A DNA stretch of 64,000 nt from Eggerthella timonensis (GTDB taxonomy: Bacteria > Actinomycetota > Coriobacteriia > Coriobacteriales > Eggerthellaceae). The notes beneath the pieces are model-generated. The model made no database searches, was not told the DNA's origin, and saw nothing but the letters and a program-made list of their open reading frames with translations. Every line of letters begins with the position of its first letter. Positions within the stretch are counted from its first letter, which is position 1. Shown here in pieces: positions 25,675 through 35,175 of the stretch. Location: positions 2,218,539 through 2,282,538 of the forward strand of contig NZ_FXXA01000002.1 in the NCBI RefSeq assembly GCF_900184265.1, given 5' to 3'. A program made the position numbers and the translations under genes.

Positions 25675-27757
25675 CCTGCATACGCTCGCGTTCGAGATCG
25701 GCACCGAGGAGATCCCGGCGTTCGACCTGCACCGCGCAACCCAGCAGTTGGAGAAGCTCGTGCCCGAGGCGCTCGACCAGGTGCGCATCCCGCACGGCGA
25801 CGTGGCCGTCTACACCACGCCGCGCCGCCTCATCGCGCTCGTGTCCGACGTGGCCGACGAGACCGCGGCCCTCGAAGAGGTGTTCCGCGGCCCGTCCGCC
25901 AAGATCGCGTTCGACGCCGAGGGCAACCCGACGAAGGCCGCCACGGGCTTCGCGCGCGGCAAGGGCGTCGAGGTCGACGCGCTGGAGCGCCGCGAGGAAG
26001 GCGGCGTGGAGTACGTGTTCGCCACCAAGAGCATCGCCGCGCGCGACGTGGCCGAGCTCTTGCCCGGCGTGCTGGAAGGCGTGATCACCGGCATCTCGTG
26101 GCCGAAGTCGTGTCGCTGGGGCACCACGAGCGAGTACTTCTCGCGCCCGGTGCGCTGGCTCGTGGCGCTGCTGGACGAGCGCGTGATCCCCGTGCGGTTC
26201 GCGGGCCTCGAGGCCGGCAACCTCACGCGCGGCCATCGCTTCCTGGCCCCCGGCCCTCACGAGGTGGCCACGGCCGCCGACCTGCTGGGCGTCGTGGAGG
26301 CAGCGCACGTGGTGTGCAGCGAGCAGGCCCGCGAGGCCGTCATCCGCGCCGGCGTGACGCAAGCCGAGCGGCGGACGGGCGCGCGCGCCGAGCTTCCTGA
26401 GAAGACGCTGCTGGAGGTCGTGAACCTCTGCGAGCAGCCCACCGTGCTCGTGGGCTCCTTCGACGAGGAGTTCCTGCGCGTCCCCGAGGAGATCATCGTC
26501 GACGCCATGCTCATGCACCAGCGCTACTTCCCGCTGTACGACGCGGACGGCAAGCTCACCAACGACTTCATCGTCGTGACCAACGGCGACCCGGCGCACG
26601 CCGACACCATCATCGACGGCAACGAGCGCGTGGTGCGCGCCCGCCTGTCCGACGCGAAGTTCTTCTACGAGGAGGATCTCAAGCACCCGCTGGAGACCTA
26701 TGTCGACCGCTTGGACGAGGTGGTGTTCCAGGAGGCCCTCGGCACGATGAAGGCCAAGGCCGACCGCATCGTGGCGCTGGCGAAGCACCTCGCCGCCGAC
26801 GCGCGGCTGGACGCCGCCGACGCCGCCGACGCCGAGCGCGCCGCGTATCTGGCCAAGGCCGACCTCGTGACGAACGCCGTCGTGGAGTTCACGAGCGTCC
26901 AGGGCGTCATGGGCTCCTACTACGCCGCTGCCTGCGGCGAGAACGACCAGGTAGCGCGCGCCATCGCCGACCACTACCGCCCGCGCTTCTCCGGCGACGA
27001 GCCGCCCGCGTCCGACGTGGGCCGGATCGTGGCCATGGCCGACAAGCTGGACACCATCTGCGGCCTGTTCGCCGCGGGGCAGGGTCCCACCGGCTCGTCC
27101 GACCCGTTCGCGCTGCGCCGCAGCGCCATCGGCATCGTGGCCATGCTTGAGGCGGGCCTGCCCGTGTCGCTGGCCGCCGCGATCGACGCGGCGCTCGGCA
27201 CCTACGAGAACGCCGGAATCGACTACGACCGCGATGCGACCCGCGCCGAGGTGGCCGACTTCTTCGTGACGCGCACGAAGGTCATGCTGCGCGACGGCGG
27301 CTGCGCTCCCGACGCTGTGGAGGCCGTGCTGGCCACGGGCGTGGAGGAGCCGGCGCAGATCATCGCCCGCACCCGCGCCCTCGAGGCCGCGCGCGTGGAC
27401 GACCCCGACACGTTCGCCGACCTGGCCACGGCCTACGCCCGCGCGAACAACCTGCGCGACGCCGATCTGGGCGTCGAGGTGGACGAGGCGCTGGCGGCCG
27501 ACGCCGAGCGCGCGCTGCTCGCCGCCGCCGACGAGGCCGCGACGCGCGTGGAGGAGGCTCTCTCCTCCGACGACTACGCGGCCGCCCTCGCGGCGCTCGC
27601 CGCCCTGCGCGCGCCCATCGACGCGTTCTTCGAGGACGTGCTCATCATGGACGAGGATCGGGCCCTGCGCGAGAACCGCCTGCGCCTGCTCAACCGCTTC
27701 GTCGCCGTGTTCGCCCACGTGGCGGACTTCGGCAAGATGGCCAAGGGCGCCAAGTAA
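25667..27757 (+). CDS. glyS: glycyl-tRNA synthetase beta chain
   Basis: The 696-residue beta chain binds tRNA and completes the alpha2-beta2 enzyme. It begins at a GTG ([20 protein letters not shown]) overlapping glyQ, with GGGAAGGAGG upstream. Family segments include [40 protein letters not shown] and [20 protein letters not shown]. The HD-like region includes [20 protein letters not shown] with [13 protein letters not shown]. Full length for the family. Confidence 0.98.
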   Translation: MSNLHTLAFEIGTEEIPAFDLHRATQQLEKLVPEALDQVRIPHGDVAVYTTPRRLIALVSDVADETAALEEVFRGPSAKIAFDAEGNPTKAATGFARGKGVEVDALERREEGGVEYVFATKSIAARDVAELLPGVLEGVITGISWPKSCRWGTTSEYFSRPVRWLVALLDERVIPVRFAGLEAGNLTRGHRFLAPGPHEVATAADLLGVVEAAHVVCSEQAREAVIRAGVTQAERRTGARAELPEKTLLEVVNLCEQPTVLVGSFDEEFLRVPEEIIVDAMLMHQRYFPLYDADGKLTNDFIVVTNGDPAHADTIIDGNERVVRARLSDAKFFYEEDLKHPLETYVDRLDEVVFQEALGTMKAKADRIVALAKHLAADARLDAADAADAERAAYLAKADLVTNAVVEFTSVQGVMGSYYAAACGENDQVARAIADHYRPRFSGDEPPASDVGRIVAMADKLDTICGLFAAGQGPTGSSDPFALRRSAIGIVAMLEAGLPVSLAAAIDAALGTYENAGIDYDRDATRAEVADFFVTRTKVMLRDGGCAPDAVEAVLATGVEEPAQIIARTRALEAARVDDPDTFADLATAYARANNLRDADLGVEVDEALAADAERALLAAADEAATRVEEALSSDDYAAALAALAALRAPIDAFFEDVLIMDEDRALRENRLRLLNRFVAVFAHVADFGKMAKGAK

Positions 27758-27759
27758 CC

Positions 27760-28650
27760 ATGGACGAGTTCATCGCCTACGGAAGCTCCACCGAGTTGCC
27801 CACGATCCACGTGATCAGCGACTCGGTGGGCCTGACGGCCCAGGCGGTGGCCCGCGCGGCCGCCGCCCAGTTCGGCGTCACGAACCCCGTCATCGAGGTG
27901 CTGCCGAAGGTGCGCACCTTCGAGGAGATCACGGAGTTCATCGACGAGCACAGCGCCGTGCACAAGCGCAACACCGGCGACGGGCGCATGCTCGTGTTCT
28001 ACACGCTCGTGGACGGCTCCCTGTCGCGGCAGTTCGCCGACTACGCGGCCGCGCGCGATGACATCGTGGCCGTCGACCTCGTCACCGACGCCATCGGCGC
28101 CATCGCGCGCATGACGGGCCGCGAGCCCTCCACGAAGCCGGGCGGCCTTCACGTGGCCGACCAGTACTACTTCCGCCGCATCGAGGCCATCGAGTTCACC
28201 ATCGCCCACGACGACGGCCGCAACCCGCAGGAGCTGCACCAGGCCGACATCGTGCTGTTGGGCGTATCGCGCTCGTCGAAGACGCCCACGTCCATCTACC
28301 TGTCGCAGCAGGGCTACAAGGTGGCGAACATCCCGCTCGATCCCACCACCGAGCCGCCGGCCGAGCTCGCGCAGATCGACCGCACGCGGCTGTTCGGGTT
28401 GATGACGACCCCCGAGGTGCTCATCGGCATCCGCCAGCGGCGCCTGGGGCGGGCGAGCGCCGTCGCGTCGCGCTACGCCGATCCGGAGTACGTGTACCAG
28501 GATCTCGAGGACGCCCGCGCCCTCATGCGCAAACTGGGCTGTATTGTCATTCACACCGAAAATCGTGCCGTTGAGGAAACGGCACAGGAAATTTTGCGCT
28601 ACTATGAGCGGGCTCATCCCCCATCAGCTGATATGATGGGCTCAGCCTGA
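27760..28650 (+). CDS. ppsR: pyruvate,phosphate dikinase regulatory protein (bifunctional kinase/phosphorylase)
   Basis: This 296-residue DUF299-family protein has the P-loop-like GVSRSSKTPTSIYLSQQGYK and the N-terminal IHVISDSVGLTAQAVARAAA. These enzymes use ADP to inactivate PPDK by phosphorylating a Thr near its catalytic His, and reactivate it with phosphate. It lies 2 bp after glyS and directly before ppdK, its predicted target. Alternative names are PDRP and PSRP. A small hairpin (CCCATCA / TGATGGG, 28620-28640) lies at the 3' end of the gene. Confidence 0.95.
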   Translation: MDEFIAYGSSTELPTIHVISDSVGLTAQAVARAAAAQFGVTNPVIEVLPKVRTFEEITEFIDEHSAVHKRNTGDGRMLVFYTLVDGSLSRQFADYAAARDDIVAVDLVTDAIGAIARMTGREPSTKPGGLHVADQYYFRRIEAIEFTIAHDDGRNPQELHQADIVLLGVSRSSKTPTSIYLSQQGYKVANIPLDPTTEPPAELAQIDRTRLFGLMTTPEVLIGIRQRRLGRASAVASRYADPEYVYQDLEDARALMRKLGCIVIHTENRAVEETAQEILRYYERAHPPSADMMGSA

Positions 28651-28703
28651 GACCAGGGTTCCCAAGTTTTGTAAAGTCGGTACGTCGGGTTAAGGAGAAA
28701 AAG

Positions 28704-31442
28704 GTGACTGAAGAAGTCAAGCGAGTGTATGCGTTCGGCAAAGACGCGCAGGGCAACAACGTAACTGAGGGCAACACCAACATGAAGGCGATCCTCGGCG
28801 GCAAGGGAGCGAACCTCGCCGAGATGGCCAACATCGGGCTGCCGGTGCCTCCCGGGTTCACCATCACGTGCCAGACCTGCATGGAGTACGCCAATGCGGA
28901 CAACACGTGGCCCGAGGGCGCGCTCGACACCATCCAGGAGTACCGCGACGATCTCGAGGCCCGCATGGGCAAGAAGATCGGCGACGCCGAGGATCCGCTG
29001 CTCGTGTCCGTCCGCTCCGGCGCCCCCATGTCCATGCCGGGCATGATGGACACCGTGCTGAACCTCGGCCTCAACGACCAGTCCATCAACGGCCTGATCA
29101 AGCAGACCGACAACCCGCGCTTCGCCTGGGACTCCTACCGCCGCTTCATCCAGATGTTCTCCAACGTGGTGATGAACCTCGACGGCGACCTGTTCGAGAA
29201 CGCCATCACGGCTATGAAGCACGCCCGCGGCGTCGCGTCCGACACCGACCTCACCGCCGAGGACCTGCAGGAGCTCGTGAGCGAGTTCAAGCAGATCTTC
29301 GCCGAGAACGTCGACGCCGAGGCGTACCCGAGCCTCGTCGTGGACGGCGCCGTGCAGTTCCCGCAGGACCCGAGCGTGCAGCTGCAGCTGGCCATCGAGG
29401 CCGTGTTCGGCAGCTGGAACAACCCGCGCGCAACCCTGTACCGCAAGCAGAACAAGATCGCCGACGACCTGGGCACCGCCGTCAACGTGCAGTCCATGGT
29501 GTTCGGCAACAAGGGCAACACGTCGGCCACCGGCGTCGCGTTCACGCGCAACCCCGCCAACGGCGAGAAGGAGTTCTACGGCGACTACCTGGTGAACGCC
29601 CAGGGCGAGGACGTCGTGGCCGGCATCCGCAACACGAGCCCCATCGCCGACCTCAAGAACGTCGAGGGACTCGAAGAGGCCGGTCGCGAGCTCGAGGAGG
29701 TGTTCGTCACCCTCGAGAACCACTTCCGCGACATGTGCGACATCGAGTTCACCATCGAGCAGGGCAAGCTCTGGATGCTGCAGACCCGCGTGGGCAAGCG
29801 CACCGCCGCCGCCGCGCTGCACATCGCCATCGAGATGGAGAAGGAGGGCCTCATCTCGAAGGAGGAGGCCGTCATGCGCGTCGATCCCGAGCAGCTCGAC
29901 CAGCTGCTGCATCCGCAGTTCGACAAGAACGCCTCCTACGACGTGATCGCCAAGGGCCTGAACGCCTCTCCGGGCGCCGCCGTGGGCGAGGCCGTGTTCT
30001 CCGCCGCCGACGCGGTGGCCGTGGCCGAGGCTGGCCGCAAGTGCGTGCTCGTGCGCTGGGAGACGAACCCCGACGACCTCGCCGGCATGATCGCCGCCGA
30101 GGGCATCCTCACCTCGCACGGCGGCAAGACGTCGCATGCGGCCGTCATCGCCCGCGGCATGGGCGCCCCGTGCGTATGCGGCGTCGAGGCGCTGCGCATC
30201 GACGCTGAGAAGAAGCAGGCCAGCGTCGTGGGAGGCGACATCGTCATCAAGGAAGGCGACATGATCTCCATCGATGGCACCACCGGTTCCGTGGTGCTGG
30301 GCGCGGTCGAGCTCGTGCTGCCCGAGATGACGGGCGACCTCGACACCATCCTCGAGTGGGCCGACGAGTTCCGCACGCTGGGCGTGCGCGCCAACGCCGA
30401 CAACCCCGAGGACGCGGAGCTCTCCCGCGGCTTCGGCGCCGAGGGCATCGGGCTCTGCCGCACCGAGCACATGTTCCTGGGCGACCGCAAGCAGATCATC
30501 CAGACCTTCATCCTCAACGAGGATCCGGCCGTGCGCGAAAAGGCCGTGAGCGAGCTGCTGGAAGCCCAGACGGGCGACTTCCTCGGCATGTTCCGCGCTA
30601 TGGACGGGCTGCCGGTCATCGTGCGCCTGCTCGATCCGCCGCTGCACGAGTTCCTCGAGAGCCCCCGCGCGCTCGACGTGGAGATCGCCAAGCTGGAGGC
30701 CACGGGCGGAGACCGCGAGACCATCGCGCAGAAGCGCATGCTCATGGAGCAGATCGACGGCATGAGCGAGGCGAACCCGATGCTGGGCCTGCGCGGCTGC
30801 CGCCTCGGCATCGTGTACCCCATCCTGCCGGTGATGCAGGTGCGCGCCATCGCGACGGCCTGCGCTCAGCTGAAGAAGGAGGGCCTCGATCCGAAGCCCG
30901 AGGTCATGATCCCGCTCGTGTCCGTGGTGGCCGAGCTCGAGAAGCTGCGCAAGGTCGCCGAGGACACCATCGCCGAGGTCGCCGCCGAGCAGGGCGTCGA
31001 GCTGGACATCCCCGTGGGCACGATGATCGAGCTGCCGCGCGCGGCCGTGACGGCCGACGAGATCGGCGCGGTGGCCGACTTCTTCAGCTTCGGCACGAAC
31101 GACCTGACCCAGACGACGTTCGGCTTCAGCCGCGACGACGTGGAGGCCGAGTTCGTCCCGCAGTACCTGGCCGAGCGCCTGCTGCCCTACAACCCCTTCG
31201 CCACCATCGATCCGGGCGTGGCGAAGCTCGTGGAGATGGGCGTCGACCTGGGTCACAAGGGCAACCCCGACCTCGTCTGCGGCGTATGCGGCGAGCACGG
31301 CGGCGACCCCGACTCCGTGAAGATGTTCCACACGATCGGCCTCGACTACGTCAGCTGCTCCCCGTACCGCGTGCCGCTGGCCCGTCTGGCCGCCGGCCAG
31401 GCCGCCCTGGCCGAGAAGATGGGCGACGGCCGCGACAAGTAG
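28704..31442 (+). CDS. ppdK: pyruvate, phosphate dikinase
   Basis: The 912-residue enzyme interconverts pyruvate, ATP and phosphate with PEP, AMP and pyrophosphate. The N-terminal ATP-grasp begins VYAFGKDAQGNNVTEGN and includes GGKGANLAEMANIGLPVPPG. The swivelling His site is ILTSHGGKTSHAAVIARGMG; the Thr two residues before the catalytic His is the usual regulatory target. The C-terminal PEP domain has LCRTEHMF, FSFGTNDLTQTTFGFSRDD and CGVCGEHGGDP. Start is GTG with AAGGAGAAAAAG upstream. Full length. Confidence 0.98.
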   Translation: MTEEVKRVYAFGKDAQGNNVTEGNTNMKAILGGKGANLAEMANIGLPVPPGFTITCQTCMEYANADNTWPEGALDTIQEYRDDLEARMGKKIGDAEDPLLVSVRSGAPMSMPGMMDTVLNLGLNDQSINGLIKQTDNPRFAWDSYRRFIQMFSNVVMNLDGDLFENAITAMKHARGVASDTDLTAEDLQELVSEFKQIFAENVDAEAYPSLVVDGAVQFPQDPSVQLQLAIEAVFGSWNNPRATLYRKQNKIADDLGTAVNVQSMVFGNKGNTSATGVAFTRNPANGEKEFYGDYLVNAQGEDVVAGIRNTSPIADLKNVEGLEEAGRELEEVFVTLENHFRDMCDIEFTIEQGKLWMLQTRVGKRTAAAALHIAIEMEKEGLISKEEAVMRVDPEQLDQLLHPQFDKNASYDVIAKGLNASPGAAVGEAVFSAADAVAVAEAGRKCVLVRWETNPDDLAGMIAAEGILTSHGGKTSHAAVIARGMGAPCVCGVEALRIDAEKKQASVVGGDIVIKEGDMISIDGTTGSVVLGAVELVLPEMTGDLDTILEWADEFRTLGVRANADNPEDAELSRGFGAEGIGLCRTEHMFLGDRKQIIQTFILNEDPAVREKAVSELLEAQTGDFLGMFRAMDGLPVIVRLLDPPLHEFLESPRALDVEIAKLEATGGDRETIAQKRMLMEQIDGMSEANPMLGLRGCRLGIVYPILPVMQVRAIATACAQLKKEGLDPKPEVMIPLVSVVAELEKLRKVAEDTIAEVAAEQGVELDIPVGTMIELPRAAVTADEIGAVADFFSFGTNDLTQTTFGFSRDDVEAEFVPQYLAERLLPYNPFATIDPGVAKLVEMGVDLGHKGNPDLVCGVCGEHGGDPDSVKMFHTIGLDYVSCSPYRVPLARLAAGQAALAEKMGDGRDK

Positions 31443-31468
31443 CCGCCCGCTTCAACCTCGCCTGATCG

Positions 31469-31498
31469 AAGGGCCCGCAGCACGCGCTGCGGGCCCTT
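31469..31498 (+). terminator. intrinsic terminator after ppdK
   Basis: AAGGGCCCGCAGC and GCTGCGGGCCCTT form a perfect 13-bp stem with a 4-nt loop, followed by CTGCG rather than a long T-run. It lies 26 bp beyond the ppdK stop. Confidence 0.75.
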
Positions 31499-31538
31499 CT
31501 GCGTGCGGGGAGCGGCCTTGTGCCCTTGCGGGGAGCCG

Positions 31539-31596
31539 CGATGTCGGCCCGAACGCACGGTTTCGAGTCGAATTCCGCGTGTTCGGGCCGACATCG
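31539..31596. repeat. 22-bp-arm palindrome between convergent genes
   Basis: Arms at 31539-31560 and 31575-31596 match at 20 of 22 positions (core GATGTCGGCCCGAAC); the loop is 14 nt. It lies 21 bp from the MFS gene stop. It could terminate that gene on the minus strand, and it belongs by size to the group of long palindromes in this window. Confidence 0.65.
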
Positions 31597-31617
31597 CCCT
31601 TGCGCGGCGCAACGAGG

Positions 31618-33111
31618 CTAGTCCTCCACCGTTTCCTTGAGCGGCGTGTTCTTCAAGAACGCCATGAGCGCGATACCCGCCGCAAGCAGCGGCACCATGA
31701 CGAAGAACACGGGCAGCAACGCGTCGTTGTAGGCGCCGGCGATGGCTGCGTGCACGTCTCCCGGAAGGGCGTTCACAACGGCGGGAGTGATCGAGTTCGC
31801 GTCGATGCCCAGCGCCTCGCCGCCTCCGAGCGGCGCCAGTCGCTCCGCCATGAGGCGCGTAAGGTTGCCCGTGAACAGCGCTCCGGCGATGGAGGAGCCC
31901 AGCGTGGTACCGATTTCGCGGAAGAGGTTCGTGGCGGAGGTCGCCGTGCCCACGATGGAGGCGGGGAACTCGTTCTGCACGATGAGCACCAGTACTTGGA
32001 AGCTCATGCCGATGCCGAATCCCACGATGCAGAGGGAGACTACGGCGAATGCCGGGGACATGTCGGCGTTCAGCATAGTCATGGCGATACCGCCCGCCGT
32101 TGCTATGGCGAAGCTCGTTACCATGATCGCCTTGTACTTGCCGTTGCGTGCGATCAGGAAGCCGGCCAGCAGCGAGGCGATGAGGTTCGCGATGCTCATG
32201 GGCACTTCCATGTAGCCGGCCGCCGTGGCGCTCATGCCGTGGGCGATCTGGAAGTACATGGGAAGATACGACATCGAGGCCATGAGGGCGAACAGGGTGA
32301 CAAGCCCGGCCAGCGTGGTCAGCACGAAGTTGCGGTTGCGGAACAGCTCGAGCGGTATGATGGGCTGTATCGCGCGCCGCTCCACCAGCACGAACAGGAC
32401 GACGAGCACGGCCGTGGCGGCTAACAGCCCGATGATCTGCGGGCTGTCCCACGCGTAGTCGATGCCGCCGAGCGAGGTGGCCAGCGTGAGCGTGCACACC
32501 GCCGCCGACACCAGCACGGTGCCGCGCACGTCGAAGGACGAGAGGCTCTCGCGCTTCTTCGGGTTCGGCAGGAACGCCACGGCCGCGACGATAGAGATCG
32601 CCGACAGGGGCACGGTGATGAGGAACGCCCAGTGCCAGCTGAGGTAGTCGGTGAACAGGCCCCCCAGCAAAGGGCCGGCCAGCATGGGCACGGCCCAAGC
32701 GATGCCCATGATGTTCATGTACAGCGGGCGCTTGCGGGCGGGTATGACGTCGGCCACGATGGCCTGGGACAGCACCATGAGTCCGCCGCCGCCCAGCCCT
32801 TGTACGGCGCGCCCCGCTATCATCTGGGTCATGTCGAAGGAGATGCCGCAGACCACCGATCCGCCGGTGAACAGCACGAGCGCGCCGACGAATATCCACT
32901 TGCGGCCGATGAGGTCGCCCAGTTTGCCGTAGATGGGCATGACGATGGTTGCCGTGAGCACGTAGGCGGTGGTCACCCACAGCATGCGGTCGACGCCGCC
33001 CAGGTCGCCCACGATGGTGGGCAGGGCCGTGGCGACGATGGTCTGCTCGAGCGAGCCGGACAGCATCGCCAGCATAAGGCCGACGAACACGAGTATCATC
33101 TTGCGATTCAC
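31618..33111 (-). CDS. MFS drug:H+ antiporter, DHA2 (14-TM) type
   Basis: The 497-residue exporter has about 14 membrane helices. Motif D1 is altered (LEQTIVATALPTIVGDLGG) and motif A is GKLGDLIGRKWIFV. An antiporter motif C-like stretch reads AWAVPMLAGPLLGGLFTDYL. This matches the EmrB/QacA family of multidrug and lipid exporters. The start is a GTG overlapping the stop of a small upstream ORF (GTGA), with AAGGAGGTGC 7 nt upstream. An operator copy lies about 190 bp before it. Regulation by the nearby MarR protein is inferred. Confidence 0.93.
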   Translation of the reverse strand: MNRKMILVFVGLMLAMLSGSLEQTIVATALPTIVGDLGGVDRMLWVTTAYVLTATIVMPIYGKLGDLIGRKWIFVGALVLFTGGSVVCGISFDMTQMIAGRAVQGLGGGGLMVLSQAIVADVIPARKRPLYMNIMGIAWAVPMLAGPLLGGLFTDYLSWHWAFLITVPLSAISIVAAVAFLPNPKKRESLSSFDVRGTVLVSAAVCTLTLATSLGGIDYAWDSPQIIGLLAATAVLVVLFVLVERRAIQPIIPLELFRNRNFVLTTLAGLVTLFALMASMSYLPMYFQIAHGMSATAAGYMEVPMSIANLIASLLAGFLIARNGKYKAIMVTSFAIATAGGIAMTMLNADMSPAFAVVSLCIVGFGIGMSFQVLVLIVQNEFPASIVGTATSATNLFREIGTTLGSSIAGALFTGNLTRLMAERLAPLGGGEALGIDANSITPAVVNALPGDVHAAIAGAYNDALLPVFFVMVPLLAAGIALMAFLKNTPLKETVED

Positions 33112-33254
33112 GAAGCACCTCCTTCTTCGCGCATAAGCGCCGACAGCTCATAGGACAGAATGCAGCTGACTGCATGTTTGGGCGCGTGCAGCGTTTCCGC
33201 CAATCGCAAGCGCTGACGGTGTACGAGACCCTTATCGCGGGGCATTTCCTTCAC
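33108..33254 (-). CDS. small ORF translationally coupled to the MFS exporter
   Basis: The 48-residue frame begins at GTG (33252-33254) with an excellent ribosome site (AAGGAGG, 8 nt spacing) and ends in GTGA overlapping the exporter start. The product MKEMPRDKGLVHRQRLRLAE onward is basic at the N-terminus and ends LSALMREEGGAS. It has no membrane helix. It may be a small regulatory protein or a leader whose translation opens the exporter start. Coding status rests on the ribosome site and coupling only. Confidence 0.55.
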   Translation of the reverse strand: MKEMPRDKGLVHRQRLRLAETLHAPKHAVSCILSYELSALMREEGGAS

Positions 33255-33301
33255 GCTGGAACCTCCTTGGTCGATGGCGTCCGGTTTGACGCAACTTAAA
33301 T

Positions 33302-33319
33302 TAGTCTGTAATCGGACAA
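33302..33319. promoter_or_regulatory. MarR-type operator copy 1
   Basis: TAGTCTGTAATCGGACAA is one of five matches to the near-palindrome TAGTCTGAAATCAGACTA (8-bp half-sites, 2-bp centre) in this locus. It lies about 50 bp upstream of the small ORF and exporter on the minus strand. Confidence 0.65.
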
Positions 33320-33411
33320 TATCATAGGGGAGTGGGAAGGGCAATCGAGCGCGCCTCTCGAGGACGTTCGCGAGAATAGGATGCGGGCGTTGCGATCAGG
33401 ACTTATGTAGA

Positions 33412-33429
33412 AAGACTGAAATCAGACTA
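33412..33429. promoter_or_regulatory. MarR-type operator copy 2
   Basis: AAGACTGAAATCAGACTA has one perfect half-site (TCAGACTA) and one with mismatches. It lies in the middle of the divergent intergenic region 33255-33592. Confidence 0.65.
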
Positions 33430-33468
33430 TATTTTGTCTCATGGTCTTATATGGGCTTCGCCCCATGA

Positions 33469-33486
33469 TAGTCTGAAATCGGGCGA
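33469..33486. promoter_or_regulatory. MarR-type operator copy 3
   Basis: TAGTCTGAAATCGGGCGA has a perfect left half-site and a degenerate right one. It lies directly upstream of the plus-strand CmpB-type gene, placed to control it. The small hairpin TATGGGC / GCCCCAT lies just before it. Confidence 0.6.
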
Positions 33487-33592
33487 ACAATTCAAGGACT
33501 TCTGAGAGGTGGGGAAGGCGATGGCGTGGTTTTCAGCGGCGGAGGGATGCGAGGCGCGTCCGAGAAGCCTTTCGAAGGGAGGGCTCGACGGT

Positions 33593-34276
33593 GTGCGCAT
33601 CGATGGGCGCGCTCGCGCCGTTGCCAAGCTCGGCTTCTTCGAGCTCTTCTGGATATTCGTCGTATGCAGCGTGCTGGGTCTTGTCCTGGAAACGATGTTC
33701 CACCTTCTGGTGTTGGGGGTGAGGCAAGACCGTGCCGGGCTTTTGTTCGGGCCGTTCTCGCCCATATATGGGTTCGGGGCGGTGCTCATGACCGTTGCCC
33801 TCAACCGCTTCCGCGCTGTTTCGCCGTTCGCGTTGTTCGTGGCCAGCGCCGTCATCGGAGGAGCGTTCGAGTTCTTCGTCAGCTGGATCATGGAGGCGCT
33901 ATTCGGCATCCATGCATGGGACTACTCGGGTACGTTTTTGTCCTTTGACGGTCGCACGAACTTCGTGTTCATGGTGGCGTGGGGCATACTGGGATCGGTT
34001 TGGATCAAGCTGTTGCTGCCGCTCGTGTTGGGGGCGATAGGTTCCATTTTGCCGCGATGGCGGGGAGGCCTGACTGCGGTATGCCTCGCGTTCATGCTGC
34101 TCGACGGCGTTATGACTGTGCAAGCGCTCGACTGCTGGTACGGGCGCTTAGCGGGCGATGCCGTAGACACCCCTTTAGAGCAGTTCTACGCGCAGTGCTT
34201 CGATGACGATCACATGCAGGCCCGGTTCCAATCCATGAGCATGAACGCGCAGGATGCCGTGCGGTCGAGAAGATAG
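33593..34276 (+). CDS. CmpB-type (putative ABC type IV) membrane protein
   Basis: The product has about 228 residues with five membrane helices and conserved stretches FFELFWIFVVCSVLGLVLET, GVRQDRAGLLFGPFSPIYGF and SAVIGGAFEFFVSWIMEALF. This is the PF06541 pattern of small membrane proteins of unknown transport role. I chose the GTG at 33593 because AAGGGAGGG lies 9 nt upstream and the protein then starts just before helix 1. Alternatives are GTG 33509 and ATG 33521, whose ribosome sites are poorer. It is divergent from the exporter and shares operators with it. Confidence 0.85.
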   Translation: MRIDGRARAVAKLGFFELFWIFVVCSVLGLVLETMFHLLVLGVRQDRAGLLFGPFSPIYGFGAVLMTVALNRFRAVSPFALFVASAVIGGAFEFFVSWIMEALFGIHAWDYSGTFLSFDGRTNFVFMVAWGILGSVWIKLLLPLVLGAIGSILPRWRGGLTAVCLAFMLLDGVMTVQALDCWYGRLAGDAVDTPLEQFYAQCFDDDHMQARFQSMSMNAQDAVRSRR

Positions 34277-34292
34277 CGTCTATTCGCCGTGC

Positions 34293-34832
34293 TCACTGCT
34301 CCGTCGGCTCGGCCGCTTCGTCCAACCCCGCGTTGAATGCGTCGGCGAAAGCCCGCATCGAGCTCGCGGCGGCCTCGATCTCGGTTGCGTCCACGGTTTG
34401 GAAAGCTCGGTTCTCCAGTTTGCGAAGCTCTTCGAACACCTTATCGCAGAAGCGCGCGCCCTCATAGGTGAGCGTGATGTCCTTGGCTCGGGCATCTTCG
34501 GCGGAAGGGCTCTCGGCTAGATAGCCTATCTCCTTGAACTTCGAGGATATGGATCCAACCGTCTGCTTGGGAAGCGATAGCGCTTCGCTGATGAAGCGCT
34601 GATTGCGGGGTGTCGCGGAGTAGTGCAGCACCATGAGCACCATGAGCGAGTTGACGTTAAGGGCATGGCGTTTGGCGAACCGGTCGTACAGCGCCGTCGT
34701 CTTGAGCATGGTTTGGGTGAGCTCGACGGTGGCCTTGAAGCTCGCAGGCAGGTTGTCGCCGTAAAGCGCCTGCAGCATCTCGTCTCGAGAAGCCTCGGCC
34801 TGCGCGTGTGCGACCGCCTTCTTCTGTCCCAT
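34293..34832 (-). CDS. MarR-family transcriptional regulator
   Basis: The 179-residue regulator has a MarR winged helix at about 60-125: NSLMVLMVLHYSATPRNQRF, SEALSLPKQTVGSISSKFKE, and the wing SAEDARAKDITLTYEGARFC. Helices on both sides form the dimer domain. GGAGGCTCC precedes the ATG. It lies between two divergent intergenic regions that carry the five shared operators, so it is the natural candidate for their ligand. Members of the family release DNA on binding phenolics, oxidants or lipids; here the inducer is unknown. Confidence 0.92.
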   Translation of the reverse strand: MGQKKAVAHAQAEASRDEMLQALYGDNLPASFKATVELTQTMLKTTALYDRFAKRHALNVNSLMVLMVLHYSATPRNQRFISEALSLPKQTVGSISSKFKEIGYLAESPSAEDARAKDITLTYEGARFCDKVFEELRKLENRAFQTVDATEIEAAASSMRAFADAFNAGLDEAAEPTEQ

Positions 34833-34990
34833 GGAGCCTCCTTAGCCTTCTTAGGCGCTCGTCGGCGCCTGTTTTCGCCCATCGTCCACTATAACGTATT
34901 TTCGGGCCCTCTGTTCCGAATCGATACTGATCAGGAGGAGTTTGATAGCATTCATTCTTGTTCCGGCTTCCCTGTACGTACATGTGAATT

Positions 34991-35008
34991 TTGCCTGAAA
35001 TCAGACTA
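34991..35008. promoter_or_regulatory. MarR-type operator copy 4
   Basis: TTGCCTGAAATCAGACTA has a perfect right half-site. It lies in the 343-bp region between the marR gene and the acyltransferase operon, about 160 bp upstream of marR. Confidence 0.62.
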
Positions 35009-35048
35009 AATACTGTGGATCTTCCTGTCTCCGAAGTCGTTCTTGCCG

Positions 35049-35071
35049 TATAATAGCCTGTAATCGGTCTA
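35049..35071 (+). promoter_or_regulatory. -10 box overlapped by MarR-type operator copy 5
   Basis: TATAAT at 35049-35054 is a consensus -10; the -35 is weak. The operator TAGCCTGTAATCGGTCTA (35054-35071) begins on its last base and covers the expected transcription start of the plus-strand operon at 35176. A repressor bound here would block RNA polymerase. This is the most direct link between operator and promoter in the locus. Confidence 0.65.
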
Positions 35072-35175
35072 TTGTAGGCAACTTCGGATTGATTCGGACT
35101 CGAGATGGCCTTAGCGCGCCTGCTTCGGACGATCTTGATCGACCGACCCGATCGTCGAGAGAGAGGAGGGGAGCC

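Noticed and set aside
28614-31331. 905-codon minus-strand frame
   Set aside because: It is the complement of ppdK, which is unmistakable. The frame is open only because of third-position GC bias.
33112-33508. Attachment site or mobile-element end
   Set aside because: The repeats here are the 18-bp operator copies, tied to promoters; no integrase, transposase or tRNA gene is near.
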